Below, one piece after another: positions 53,654 through 62,889 of a stretch of 64,000 nt of DNA. The DNA is from Virgibacillus salexigens (GTDB lineage Bacteria; Bacillota; Bacilli; Bacillales; Amphibacillaceae), in the NCBI RefSeq assembly GCF_014905415.1, contig NZ_BNEO01000001.1, forward strand, positions 806,001-870,000. The letters are read 5' to 3'. The notes under the pieces are model-generated. The model was not told the DNA's origin and searched no databases. It saw only the letters and a list, made by a program, of their open reading frames with translations. Numbering within the stretch: the stretch's first letter is position 1; each line of letters opens with the position of its first letter. The position numbers and the translations under genes are program-made.

Positions 53654-53911
53654 TTATGTTTGGCCTTGTGGCAAGTATTTTGTGAAATAAGCAGACAATA
53701 CAAGTAAAAATATTGAAACAGCCCAGCTAATAATGCCCATAACATCAAACCAATAAGCAAGATAATTAACAAAGGCAGATACTAACAAGCACATCGGCGT
53801 AAATGCCGTCTTTATCCCTGTTACGCCCGCTTTCTTACGTTTCCTTATAATAACGATAGTTGCAATTATTATTACAAAAGGAATGATATTCCATAATAAA
53901 TGAACTGCCAT
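53654..53911 (-). CDS. Small three-helix membrane protein of unknown function
   Basis: An 85-residue hydrophobic protein: helices about 4-18 (LLWNIIPFVIIIATI), 35-52 and 56-76, with a KKRK-type cytoplasmic loop near 20-27. The ATG at 53911 follows GGGAGGAG at ideal spacing; the open frame extends 31 codons upstream without support. It is not recognised. It stands alone between the AEC gene and copC, in the opposite direction to both. Confidence 0.65.
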   Translation of the reverse strand: MAVHLLWNIIPFVIIIATIVIIRKRKKAGVTGIKTAFTPMCLLVSAFVNYLAYWFDVMGIISWAVSIFLLVLSAYFTKYLPQGQT

Positions 53912-54148
53912 TTTTTCTCCTCCCTTATCTAGAGAAACAACTTCCCATAGTAGAACCAACGCACCATCTTTACCAATTATTTCTAAGATCCTGAAGAAAC
54001 TCAAGCCTTTTTTACAAAGAGTTTAACTTCTTAGAAAGTTAAATCGTCCTATTCACCAAATAGTCATTTCTTTTTTAGGAACATAGTTGTGTAATGCTTC
54101 ACAATTTAGTAATCTTAAATCGAAAAAAAATAGCTAGGAGGAGATCAA

Positions 54149-54718
54149 ATGAAAAAACTAATCACTATATTTGTAGCAACAACTATTTTCCTATACATGG
54201 CACCCCCCGTTTTTGCACATACGCATTTGGCAAGCTCCAATCCAGAAGCAGAGGCTACGGTTACAGAACCAATGAAAGAGATGACATTATCTTTTGACAC
54301 CGTTATTGAACAAACGGCTACATTAGAATTAGAAAACAGCAATGGAACATTGACCCAGGTTGACAATATTAGCATTAATGATGATGGAGAATTACATGCT
54401 GTGTTTGATCAAGCTTTAGAAAATGGAGAGTATACAGCAAGATGGGAGATTATTGGAGTAGATGGCCATCCAATGGAGGATTCGATTACATTTACTGTAG
54501 ATGTAGAGGAATCTGTTGAAGAGGATACGGCTAATGAAGAAACAGCCCCTACAGAAGAAGACGCAGCAGAAACAGATGAAGATAATACAGTTTCACCTGC
54601 CAATGAAACTGAAAGCAACCAAGCAGAACAAGATAATTCAAACGTGATATTAATTGCTATTCTTGTTGTTGCAATCATTGCAATCATTGTAATAGTACGA
54701 TTGAAAAGGAAAAAATAA
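54149..54718 (+). CDS. copC: Copper resistance protein CopC, membrane-anchored
   Basis: A 189-residue extracytoplasmic copper-binding protein. Signal peptide (about 1-23, ending PVFA) leaves an N-terminal His in HTHLASSNPEA; with His of GVDGHPMEDS this is the Cu(II) site of CopC. A long acidic Glu/Thr/Asp linker (about 120-160) is followed by a C-terminal helix (NVILIAILVVAIIAIIVIV) and a basic end, so it is tethered to the membrane. AGGAGGAG precedes the ATG. In Bacillus subtilis CopC and CopD parts are fused in YcnJ; here they are separate genes four bases apart. Confidence 0.92.
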   Translation: MKKLITIFVATTIFLYMAPPVFAHTHLASSNPEAEATVTEPMKEMTLSFDTVIEQTATLELENSNGTLTQVDNISINDDGELHAVFDQALENGEYTARWEIIGVDGHPMEDSITFTVDVEESVEEDTANEETAPTEEDAAETDEDNTVSPANETESNQAEQDNSNVILIAILVVAIIAIIVIVRLKRKK

Positions 54719-54721
54719 GAC

Positions 54722-55819
54722 ATGTTCTTTCTAACCATCATAAGTGAAACACTGCTTTACCTTTGTTTTTCCCTTTTAATAGGGGCATATATATTTGCGA
54801 TTATACCAACTAATCGCAAGCCAGCCATTTATATTTCTTCAACCATTAAACTTCTGGCTGTTTTGGGAATTACGATTTTATCATTTATCCCATTGATTCA
54901 AATTATCACCCATTTGTCACAGGCATATGGCTTTGGCTCAGCCGCACAGACAGTTCTATTATCATTTAAAATAGGTAACGCTTGGCTTTTTACGTTCATC
55001 CTTAGTATTGTTCTTGGATTTTATATTACCTTAACCGATGATAATCAAGATAAAAAGACAGCTTGGGGAGGTCTTGCGCTTGTTGTGTTCCTTGCAATTG
55101 GTGTTGCATGGAGCAGCCATGCAGGTTCGGTCGAAGGTATATATGGTGTGTTTATTCATGCTATGCACTTTATCGCTGTTATTATTTGGGTAGGCTGCTT
55201 ACTGCTTGTAAGCTGGTTCGCCAAGGATCTTCACAATTGGAATCGTTTTTTAACATGGTTTCACCCAACAGCTATCGCCTGCTTTCTGTTCATTATGATA
55301 AGTGGCTTGTTGTTAATGAATGCCATAATTAATTTCCAACAGTATACTGATTCCTATTTGGTATCCTATGGTCAAAGTTTACTAATCAAGCATCTATTTA
55401 TCTTACCACTATTTATTTACGCTTTTATCAATGGCTATTGGATGAAGAAAAAACTAACAACAGATTCTACATTTAACCCGAAGCCGTGGGTACGTGCAGA
55501 ATTTCTCATAATTTTATTAATCTTTATCGTTACTGGCGTAATGAATGAACAATCACCCCCATTCCAGATCGAGAACTTAATCCAAAGTAGCGGATATGCT
55601 CCGATTTTAGAAATGTTTTACCATGGACCAATTGATGGTAATCAGGTAACACTCATGTGGAATAGTTCCACTATTTTCTTCGCTGTCATCGCACTATGTC
55701 TTACTATCAGCATGTATGTGTTCAAGACAAAAATGTCAGCAACATTGTCATTTATGCTCGCCTTATGTTTGGTACTAACGACGTATATTACGTTTATTCA
55801 AAGTATTATTATCATCTAA
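54722..55819 (+). CDS. copD: Copper import membrane protein CopD
   Basis: A 365-residue protein with eight or nine helices. Copper-binding histidines are in SSHAGSVEG (about 127), FIHAMHFIAVIIWVG (about 140-145), WFHPTA and LIKHLFILPLF. The CopD fold is expected to take copper from CopC and carry it inward. The ATG is three bases after the copC stop and no separate ribosome site is clear, so translation is coupled. A strong terminator follows. Confidence 0.9.
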   Translation: MFFLTIISETLLYLCFSLLIGAYIFAIIPTNRKPAIYISSTIKLLAVLGITILSFIPLIQIITHLSQAYGFGSAAQTVLLSFKIGNAWLFTFILSIVLGFYITLTDDNQDKKTAWGGLALVVFLAIGVAWSSHAGSVEGIYGVFIHAMHFIAVIIWVGCLLLVSWFAKDLHNWNRFLTWFHPTAIACFLFIMISGLLLMNAIINFQQYTDSYLVSYGQSLLIKHLFILPLFIYAFINGYWMKKKLTTDSTFNPKPWVRAEFLIILLIFIVTGVMNEQSPPFQIENLIQSSGYAPILEMFYHGPIDGNQVTLMWNSSTIFFAVIALCLTISMYVFKTKMSATLSFMLALCLVLTTYITFIQSIIII

Positions 55820-55821
55820 TA

Positions 55822-55855
55822 TTCGGCTGTCGGGCAATAGGATTCGACAGCCGAA
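55822..55855. terminator. Bidirectional terminator between copD and the monooxygenase gene
   Basis: TTCGGCTGTCG pairs with CGACAGCCGAA over 11 bases; it lies between two converging genes. Confidence 0.8.
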
Positions 55856-55874
55856 AGTTCTCTAATGACGAGCC

Positions 55875-57494
55875 TTAGCTCATAGTAAATCCGTCATAAT
55901 ATTTAGCTGCAACATCATGACATATTTGTGTGTACGCTTCAAATCCACCAAGATAAATTAAAAAAGATCGTGGCTTTCCCGGAATATTAGCTCCTGTGTA
56001 CCAAGAATCGGTTTTAGGGAACAATGTTTTATCGGCTATTTCTCTTGAATGCTTGCTCCACATTTTTTCCGCTGAAGGATTTGCTTCCACCGTTGTTTTC
56101 CCATGCTTTTGCATATATTCTAAGCAACCAGCGATCCACTCCACATGCTGTTCAATTGCTGTCGGCATATTCACTAAGACAGATGGGCTTTCTGGTCCAG
56201 TAATCATGAAGAAATTTGGGAAATCAGCTGTTGCCAATCCTAAGTAGGTACGTACCTGGCCTCCATCTTCCCATTTTTCCTTTAAGGCAACCCCTTTTCT
56301 TCCACGAATATCGATTTTAAATAAGGATCCAGTCATCCCATCAAATCCTGTCGCAAAAACAATTACATCAAGTGGGAAATCAGAACTGGTTGTACGAATT
56401 CCTTTAGATGTAATTTCAGCAATTGGATCTTCATTAACATCCGCAAGGGTTACGTTATCTCGATTAAACGTCTGGTAATAATGGTCATCTAAGTTCGGTC
56501 GCTTCGTTCCATAATAATGGTCTGGCTGTAGTTTCTTAGCTGTCTCAGGGTCTTCCACAATCTGTTCGATCTTTTGTCGAATGAAGGATGCCGCTGTTTC
56601 GTTGGAAGCCTCATTACTTGTTAAATCCTTATAAACCAACGGAAACGAGAAACCTCCCTCTTGCCAAGCCTCTTCATAGACCCGTTGCCTTTCTTCTGGG
56701 TCATCCTCTAATGCCGAATGTCTACTGACTTTTGTTAGTACGCCATTGATTGATTCTGGTAATTCTCGCTTAATTTGATGATAGTTCGCTTTTGCTTCCT
56801 TAATTATTTCTGGATCTAATGGATGATTTTTCGCTGGGACTGTATATTGTGGGGTACGTTGAAACACAGTTAAATGATCTGCTTCTTTAGCAATAACCGG
56901 GATCGCCTGTATGCCACTGGATCCAGTTCCAATTACACCAACACGTTTGCCCGTAAAATCTACGTTTTCATGCGGCCAATTTCCTGTATGATACCATGCT
57001 CCCTTAAAGTGTTCTAATCCTTTAAAGTTTGGAACATTCTTCGTTGATAAACAGCCTGCACCTGAGATGAAAAAGGTTGTTGTCACATGGGAGTCATCGT
57101 CTGTATAAATATGCCAAAGCTGCTGCTCCTCATTATAATGAGCTGCTGTTACCCTTGTATTAAACTGAATACCTTTTCGTAAATTGAACTTATCTGCTAC
57201 ATAGTTTAAATAGTGAAGTATCTCTTCCTGCTGTGGAAACCGGTCTGTCCACGTCCATTCTTTATACAACTCTTTAGAGAAGGTGTAGTTATAATACATG
57301 CTTTCCGAATCACAGCGCGCACCTGGATATCGATTCCAATACCAAACACCCCCAACATCAGCACCTGCTTCATACACTTGTGTGCGATACCCTGCTTTAC
57401 GTAAGCGATGAAGTATATATAACCCTGAAAATCCTGCACCAATGACAATCGCATCAAAGTCAGGGGTTAAGTGATCTCGTTGTTTATCTTTCAT
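55875..57494 (-). CDS. Flavin-containing Baeyer-Villiger-type monooxygenase
   Basis: Class B flavoprotein monooxygenase, 539 residues, that would insert oxygen into a ketone to give an ester or lactone. FAD loop IGAGFSGLYILHRLRKAG near residue 19, the BVMO fingerprint FKGAWYHTGNWP (FxGxxxHxxxW), and the NADPH loop VIGTGSSGIQAIP are all present, with VFATGFDGMTG at the C-terminal FAD contact. The ATG at 57494 has GAGGTGG at good spacing; a longer frame is rejected. It is close to cyclohexanone-type enzymes; natural substrate unknown. It stands alone. Confidence 0.92.
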   Translation of the reverse strand: MKDKQRDHLTPDFDAIVIGAGFSGLYILHRLRKAGYRTQVYEAGADVGGVWYWNRYPGARCDSESMYYNYTFSKELYKEWTWTDRFPQQEEILHYLNYVADKFNLRKGIQFNTRVTAAHYNEEQQLWHIYTDDDSHVTTTFFISGAGCLSTKNVPNFKGLEHFKGAWYHTGNWPHENVDFTGKRVGVIGTGSSGIQAIPVIAKEADHLTVFQRTPQYTVPAKNHPLDPEIIKEAKANYHQIKRELPESINGVLTKVSRHSALEDDPEERQRVYEEAWQEGGFSFPLVYKDLTSNEASNETAASFIRQKIEQIVEDPETAKKLQPDHYYGTKRPNLDDHYYQTFNRDNVTLADVNEDPIAEITSKGIRTTSSDFPLDVIVFATGFDGMTGSLFKIDIRGRKGVALKEKWEDGGQVRTYLGLATADFPNFFMITGPESPSVLVNMPTAIEQHVEWIAGCLEYMQKHGKTTVEANPSAEKMWSKHSREIADKTLFPKTDSWYTGANIPGKPRSFLIYLGGFEAYTQICHDVAAKYYDGFTMS

Positions 57495-57926
57495 GATTTT
57501 CCACCTCACATTCATAATAAATTTATATTTCATGCACTGTCATATTGATATACCCGAAATAAGCTAATTTTATCCTTCTTGCATTTTATCTCTTTCACTT
57601 CACAGATCATGCATTAGGGAAAACAAGCTAACTCCTTAATCCTACGCTTTCATCAGCAGTTAAGATATTCGAGTTGAGAAGGTGTTTTATGTGGCGATTC
57701 TTTTGAAAAAAAAGGGGCCCCTTCCACTTACCTTCTATTTTCTTTCAATAAATCCCCTACAGACTGTCTAAAAATCACTCGACCGCTCACTTTATTTATT
57801 ACAACTAGAATGATTTACTTTGCTACTTATTAAAATGTCTAACTTTTGGCGAATATCCAAGGTTTGCACAAGGGGACTCGTGCTTTCGAACAGGGAGTGG
57901 GCTGTACTCTTGGAGGCAAGAAAAAA

Positions 57927-57963
57927 AAGCTTGTAGAAAAACAAGGATTTTCTCTACAAGCTT
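57927..57963 (-). terminator. Terminator of the Gfo/ThuA/epimerase operon (AAGCTTGTAG stem)
   Basis: AAGCTTGTAGAAAA pairs with TTTTCTCTACAAGCTT, followed by an uninterrupted T-run on the minus strand. The stem repeats that of 27536-27567. The rest of the 57495-57926 gap holds no recognised gene; a G-rich patch near 57870-57917 has GCAC/GTGC arms. Confidence 0.85.
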
Positions 57964-57980
57964 AGAAATGCTAATCTCTG

Positions 57981-58949
57981 TTATGCCCACCACATCTGAG
58001 CAGGGGCCTCTTTGATATTTACATCTTTTAAATTCTTTACAGCTGCTTGGAATCCTTCATCAACCGACATGATTGGATCTTCATGTTCAATGCTAATAAC
58101 ATAATCATAGCCATACGTACGTAGCGCACTCACAATATCCGACCATTCTTTTTCACTATGCCCATAGCCGACAGAGCGGAACGTCCAAGCGCGACTTTGC
58201 ACGCTGCTATATGGCTGCATATCTGTTAGACCGTACATGTTTACATTTTCTTGATCAATGTACGTATCTTTTGCATGGAAGTGGTGAATGGCGTTTTGTT
58301 TACCAAGAATTTTGATCGCCGCAACTGGATCAATCCCTTGCCACCATAAATGACTTGGGTCTAAGTTAGCACCAATTGCATCGTTCGTTGCTTCACGTAA
58401 TTTCAACATCGTATATGGTGTATGGACGAGGAATCCTGCATGTAATTCCAAGCCTATCTTTATCCCATGATCTTTTGCAAACTGGCCCTGTTCCTTCCAA
58501 TAAGGAATTAACTTGTTCTCCCACTGCCAATCAAGGATGTCTGAATATTCAGTGGGCCATGGGGTAACCGGCCAGTTCGGGTATTTAGATTGCTCGTTGG
58601 AACCAGGTGTACCAGAAAATGTATTAACGACTGGTACATTCATTAATTCTGCTAATTTCACCGTTTTAACAAACGCCTCATGAGAAGATTCAGCATGTGC
58701 TTGGTTTGGTGAAACTGGGTTGTCATGGCAACTAAATGCACTAATCGTCAACCCCCGCGAATGGATTTTATCTAAATATATTTTCCGCTTCTCTTCACTA
58801 GCTAATAATTCATCGACGTTACAATGAGCTGTACCTGGGTTTCCGCCCGTGCCAATTTCCACCGCATCTAATCCAGACGCTTGCACATAATCGAGCATAT
58901 CCTCAAAAGATTTTTCTCCGAATAAAACAGTAAATACGCCTAATTTCAT
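57981..58949 (-). CDS. Sugar phosphate isomerase/epimerase family protein (TIM barrel)
   Basis: AP-endonuclease-2-type TIM barrel of 322 residues, as in IolE, IolI and xylose-isomerase-like epimerases. VEIGTGGNPG, ISAFSCHDNPVSP, GIKIGLELHAGFLV (metal Glu), GANLDPSHLWWQGID (Asp and His) and HHFHAKDT (His-His) give the metal site; SIEHEDP supplies the last Glu. It probably isomerises, epimerises or dehydrates a keto-sugar made by the dehydrogenases encoded upstream. AGGTGGAG precedes the ATG. It is the last gene of the operon. Confidence 0.88.
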   Translation of the reverse strand: MKLGVFTVLFGEKSFEDMLDYVQASGLDAVEIGTGGNPGTAHCNVDELLASEEKRKIYLDKIHSRGLTISAFSCHDNPVSPNQAHAESSHEAFVKTVKLAELMNVPVVNTFSGTPGSNEQSKYPNWPVTPWPTEYSDILDWQWENKLIPYWKEQGQFAKDHGIKIGLELHAGFLVHTPYTMLKLREATNDAIGANLDPSHLWWQGIDPVAAIKILGKQNAIHHFHAKDTYIDQENVNMYGLTDMQPYSSVQSRAWTFRSVGYGHSEKEWSDIVSALRTYGYDYVISIEHEDPIMSVDEGFQAAVKNLKDVNIKEAPAQMWWA

Positions 58950-59029
58950 CTTTTACTCCACCTTTCTATACATATGACCAATCAGAAACAGGCCGATGAG
59001 GCTGCTGCCCTCTTCCCCTATAAACACTA

Positions 59030-60070
59030 TTACTTCAGCTTCACACTGCTACCCGTGTCACTGCTTTGATAAATGGCATCAATGATTTTGGTAACTTTTA
59101 AGGCTTGTTCTGGCTTCACGACTAATTCGTCTTGACCCAAGCAGCTATCTACAAAGTTCTCAGCCTGAATATAGCCAGCGTTTGTTTCATTATGCTCTAC
59201 TTTTGCATCGCTGCGCATAAAAGTACCAAGCTTTGGTTGATACAATTCAAACGGATAGAGACTCAACCCACCATCGACACCGGAAATACTCAAATGTCTC
59301 GTATCTTCCTTAATGTTGGCTGCCCAAGAGCATTCCATTTGCATGGAAATCCCGTTGTCAAACGTAATATAGCTAGTTACATGATCATCCACTTCGAACG
59401 TTGCATGATCGAATGTGCCCCAATCATTGATTTGGTTTGGCAGCTTGCTTAGCCGATTGTACGTTGTTCCCAACACTTCCACCGGTTCAGGATCGCCTAA
59501 CAGCCAAATCGCTAAATCTAGAAGGTGACAACCATAGTCAATCAAGCTGCCTCCACCTTGTAATTCTTTATTAGTAAAGACCCCCCAGCCGGGAACTTTT
59601 CTTCTGCGTAACGCCTGCACTCGAGTTACAAGCGGCTCACCAATTTCCTGATGCAGAACAGCTTGTTTTGCAAGCTTTGCATTATCGGTATGTCGATAAT
59701 GGTAAGCAATTGCCAACTGCTTGCCAGATTGCTTCGCTGCCGATATCATACTCTCACATTCTTCCGTCGTCATCGCCATTGGCTTTTCACATAAGACATG
59801 AACACCAGCTTCTAATGCTGCTACTGTAATTTCTGCATGGAATTTATTTGGTGTACAAATTACCACCGCATTTACATGCTCAAATAAATCATGATATTGA
59901 ACAAATGTACGTGGGATGTCATATTTTGCAGCTACTTCTTTGGCGCGATCTTGATTCACATCCTGCACTGCTATGATTTCCACTCGATCTTCTAACGCTT
60001 GGAAAGCTGGAATATGCCTGCTCTGAGCAATCCCACCGACTCCAATTATTCCTACTTTTAATTTATCCAT
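59030..60070 (-). CDS. Gfo/Idh/MocA-family sugar dehydrogenase (copy 1)
   Basis: NAD(P)-dependent oxidoreductase of 346 residues. Rossmann start VGIIGVGGIAQSRHIPAF, CTPNKFHAEITVAAL, the EKPMAMT motif with the catalytic Lys, then GGGSLIDYGCHLLDLAIWLLGD with the usual Asp/His pair. It is a clear paralog of the gene at 62890: both have RRRxVPxWGVF, QGGGxLID, NDWG or NPWG, SWAxN and an ending QALxVTxIxxAIYQS. They may oxidise related sugars or act in one oxidation-reduction cycle. GGAAGG precedes the ATG. Confidence 0.92.
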   Translation of the reverse strand: MDKLKVGIIGVGGIAQSRHIPAFQALEDRVEIIAVQDVNQDRAKEVAAKYDIPRTFVQYHDLFEHVNAVVICTPNKFHAEITVAALEAGVHVLCEKPMAMTTEECESMISAAKQSGKQLAIAYHYRHTDNAKLAKQAVLHQEIGEPLVTRVQALRRRKVPGWGVFTNKELQGGGSLIDYGCHLLDLAIWLLGDPEPVEVLGTTYNRLSKLPNQINDWGTFDHATFEVDDHVTSYITFDNGISMQMECSWAANIKEDTRHLSISGVDGGLSLYPFELYQPKLGTFMRSDAKVEHNETNAGYIQAENFVDSCLGQDELVVKPEQALKVTKIIDAIYQSSDTGSSVKLK

Positions 60071-60081
60071 AACAAACCTTC

Positions 60082-61107
60082 CTATATTTTTGTTATTGTC
60101 TTCGTTTGACTTGATTCCAACGCGGCTAAAATGACTTGCAGTGATTTCAATCCTTCTTCCCCATTAACCAATGGTTCGATATCGTTTAAAATTGAGTCGA
60201 CAAAATGGTCAATCACATGCGTCGTTGTTTGGCCATCTTCCTCATTAGACTGAATACCACCTAGATCAATATTTGTCACGTTCCCATCTGCATGGTGGAC
60301 AATAAACGAATAAGTTGAATCATCTTCTAAACGCAAAATGCCTTTTTCACCATAAATTCTTGTTGCATTATCTTCTTTAGATACATACGCCCAACTTGCT
60401 GCTAAAGTACCGATAATTCCGCTTTCTGTTTTTAACATACAAACAGCATTATCATCGACATCTGTGTCCGTTTTTGCATTTGTTTCAACAAACGCAGCTA
60501 CTTCACTAATTTCTTCACCAAGAAGAAAGCGAATTAAGTCAGCCTTATGTACACCGAGATCTCCCATGGATCCAATAAAAGCCTCATCTTTTTTAAAGAA
60601 CCAGCTATTTTTGCCATCAATACTCCAGCCTTCTGGCCCACCATGACCAAATGCCGTCCGAAAGCTGTAGATTTTCCCTAACTCCCCGTTTGCAATCATT
60701 TCTCTTGCTTTTTGATGGGACGGGACAAACCGCTGATTATGACCAATCATTAGTTTTTTACCACGCTTCTTAGTAGCAGTGATCATCGCTTCAGCTTCTT
60801 GAATGCTTGTAGCCATTGGTTTCTCACATAAGACATGACAGCCTGCTTCTAATGCTGCAATGGATACAGGAGCATGTAAATAATTAGGTAAGCAAACACT
60901 GACCGCATCCAGTTCCTCTTTGGCTAACATGGCTTGATAATCCGTATAAGCTTTTACCTGATAACGTTGTGCAGTCTCGTTCACTCTTTCTTCTACCTTA
61001 TCACAAACAGCCACAATATCTACTTTTGAGTTAGCTTGATATTCTAATAAATGCCGATGTTTAGCAATACTTCCACAGCCAATTATCGCTACGCGTAGTG
61101 ATGCCAT
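60082..61107 (-). CDS. Gfo/Idh/MocA-family sugar dehydrogenase (copy 2)
   Basis: 341 residues. IIGCGSIAKHRHLLEY, CLPNYLHAPVSIAAL, CEKPMATS with the catalytic Lys, AFGHGGPEGW and SMGDLGVHKADLIRFLLGEE. The GHGGP region recalls members that oxidise glycosides. ATG with AAGGAG ten bases upstream. It lies 11 bases before the next gene and five bases after ThuA, so it is firmly in the operon. Substrate unknown. Confidence 0.9.
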   Translation of the reverse strand: MASLRVAIIGCGSIAKHRHLLEYQANSKVDIVAVCDKVEERVNETAQRYQVKAYTDYQAMLAKEELDAVSVCLPNYLHAPVSIAALEAGCHVLCEKPMATSIQEAEAMITATKKRGKKLMIGHNQRFVPSHQKAREMIANGELGKIYSFRTAFGHGGPEGWSIDGKNSWFFKKDEAFIGSMGDLGVHKADLIRFLLGEEISEVAAFVETNAKTDTDVDDNAVCMLKTESGIIGTLAASWAYVSKEDNATRIYGEKGILRLEDDSTYSFIVHHADGNVTNIDLGGIQSNEEDGQTTTHVIDHFVDSILNDIEPLVNGEEGLKSLQVILAALESSQTKTITKI

Positions 61108-61112
61108 GTGAT

Positions 61113-61835
61113 CTACTCCTTCTCTGCTATTTTCTCTAAAGGCTGTTTGTTACCATAGGTTGGCTTGATACTTTTCGAACTCGCCGCCCATTTTACTCCA
61201 CTTGTAATAATCCGTTGAATTTCATTATTATGATACGTAGGATATGTCTCGTGACCTGGACGGAAATAAAAAATCTTTCCTTGCCCGCGCTTAAAGGTAG
61301 CACCACTTCGGAATACTTCTCCACCTTCAAACCAACTAACAAAGATCAACTCGTCTGGAACAGGGATGTCGAAATGTTCGCCATACATTTCTTCTTTCTC
61401 GAGCTCGACATATTCTCCTATTCCTGCTGTAATTGGGTGACTCGGATCAACTACCCATAAGCGTTCTTTATCATCCGCTTCCCGCCATTTCAAATCACAT
61501 GTTGTACCCATTAATTTCTTAAATACTTTGGAAAAATGACCTGAATGAAGAACTACTAATCCCATTCCTTCAAGAACACGTACTTTTACCTTCTCTGCAA
61601 TCGTATCCTCTACTTCATGATGCGCCTTATGCCCCCACCAAACAAGGACATCTGTTTCCTCTAATACCTCATCGGTTAAGCCATGTTCTGGTTCATCTAA
61701 TGTTGCTGTTTGTGTATCTAAGCCCGCCTCTACTAAAAATTGGGAAAGCGTATCGTGAATCCCCTTTGGATAAATTTCTTCAACTTTCGGGTTTTCTTTT
61801 TCATGACGAAATTCGTTCCAGATGGTTACTTTCAT
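61113..61835 (-). CDS. ThuA-family protein (trehalose-utilisation type)
   Basis: 240 residues with the glutamine-amidotransferase-like ThuA fold. [56 protein letters not shown] and the final [13 protein letters not shown] are the family marks. In rhizobia ThuA works with the Gfo-type dehydrogenase ThuB in disaccharide catabolism through 3-keto intermediates; the same pairing with Gfo enzymes is seen here. The C-terminal 25 residues extend past the family core. AAGGGG precedes the ATG. Confidence 0.9.
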   Translation of the reverse strand: MKVTIWNEFRHEKENPKVEEIYPKGIHDTLSQFLVEAGLDTQTATLDEPEHGLTDEVLEETDVLVWWGHKAHHEVEDTIAEKVKVRVLEGMGLVVLHSGHFSKVFKKLMGTTCDLKWREADDKERLWVVDPSHPITAGIGEYVELEKEEMYGEHFDIPVPDELIFVSWFEGGEVFRSGATFKRGQGKIFYFRPGHETYPTYHNNEIQRIITSGVKWAASSKSIKPTYGNKQPLEKIAEKE

Positions 61836-61861
61836 GTGTATATCCCCTTCGTCTGTAAATT

Positions 61862-62866
61862 TTATTTGATATCACTTACTTCTATTCGCTTTCCCTCCTG
61901 ATGGGAGTGACGCGCTGCCTGATTAATCATTGTTAATTGCATCATATCTTGAGCAGTAATAAAAGTTGGTTCATCTGTTTGTATAGCGTTTACCCACTGC
62001 TCCATTGGAGTTGCTACTACTGGAAGCTGCTCATCAATTTCTATCCACTGGTTGTCGCCATAATGGATACTCTTTAAGCGAATACGACCTTCTTCAGCTA
62101 GTAGAACACCTTCTGTACCATACAGTTCCAATTGGAAAGGACTACTATATGATAAAAAGCCAGTTTCCACAACGCCTAATGCTCCAGAAGCGTATTCTAT
62201 GGTTACTACTGCTGCATCATCAACATCCTTACTAACTTGGGGCTGCATTCTTGCATAAACTGCCTTCGGATCTTTGGCTAAGCGGTTTGTTAAATAAATT
62301 GGATGTGCACCAAGATCAATTAGTGCTCCACCACCAGTTTGCGCTTTATTAAAGAAACGCTTTGGCAGCCAGCCTGCTTCTTTTCCAGCTGGAGCAACTG
62401 CTCCATTATGCGCTAGCCGGCAGCGAATCATCGATAAATCCCCTAGCCATCCTTCGTTTAGCGCATGATCTGCCTGCAGAAATTCTTTCTCCGTAAGCCT
62501 TGGTAGCGATAGCATTAATTTGATACCAGCGTCTTCTGCCTGTTTAATAATCTCCTGACAATCTTCTATGGTGAAAGCCAATACTTTCTCGCTAAAAATA
62601 TGTTTTTGATACTGACAAGCTTTTAACATGACTTTCTTATGCTGATCTGTAGGTGTGGTAATAATGACAGCGTCTATATCCGGACTTGAACAAACCTGAT
62701 CAATATCTGCTTCAAAAGCAACATCTAATTCGTTCGCCCATCGCCTTCCACGATCGGGGTCTTCATCCCAAACCATTTCCACTTGTAAATCTGGATGTGC
62801 GATTGCTTCCCTTGCATAGTCGTCAGCATGAACATGCCATCTACTTAATAATGCTACTCGAATCAT
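61862..62866 (-). CDS. Gfo/Idh/MocA-family dehydrogenase (copy 3)
   Basis: 334 residues, the most divergent of the four. The N-terminus [18 protein letters not shown] lacks the usual GxGxxG loop (it reads LLSRWHVHA), so nucleotide binding may differ. [24 protein letters not shown] in place of EKPxA, and [22 protein letters not shown] keep the family pattern. ATG at 62866 with GGGTGG eight bases upstream; the GTG four codons earlier lies in that site. With the altered Rossmann loop and EKV for EKP it may not be a standard dehydrogenase. Confidence 0.85.
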   Translation of the reverse strand: MIRVALLSRWHVHADDYAREAIAHPDLQVEMVWDEDPDRGRRWANELDVAFEADIDQVCSSPDIDAVIITTPTDQHKKVMLKACQYQKHIFSEKVLAFTIEDCQEIIKQAEDAGIKLMLSLPRLTEKEFLQADHALNEGWLGDLSMIRCRLAHNGAVAPAGKEAGWLPKRFFNKAQTGGGALIDLGAHPIYLTNRLAKDPKAVYARMQPQVSKDVDDAAVVTIEYASGALGVVETGFLSYSSPFQLELYGTEGVLLAEEGRIRLKSIHYGDNQWIEIDEQLPVVATPMEQWVNAIQTDEPTFITAQDMMQLTMINQAARHSHQEGKRIEVSDIK

Positions 62867-62889
62867 TCTTATTGCCACCCTTTTTTTGT

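Noticed and set aside
57870-57917. G-rich stretch with GCAC/GTGC arms
   Set aside because: Considered as a small RNA or repeat, but the stem is only four bases and nothing else supports it.
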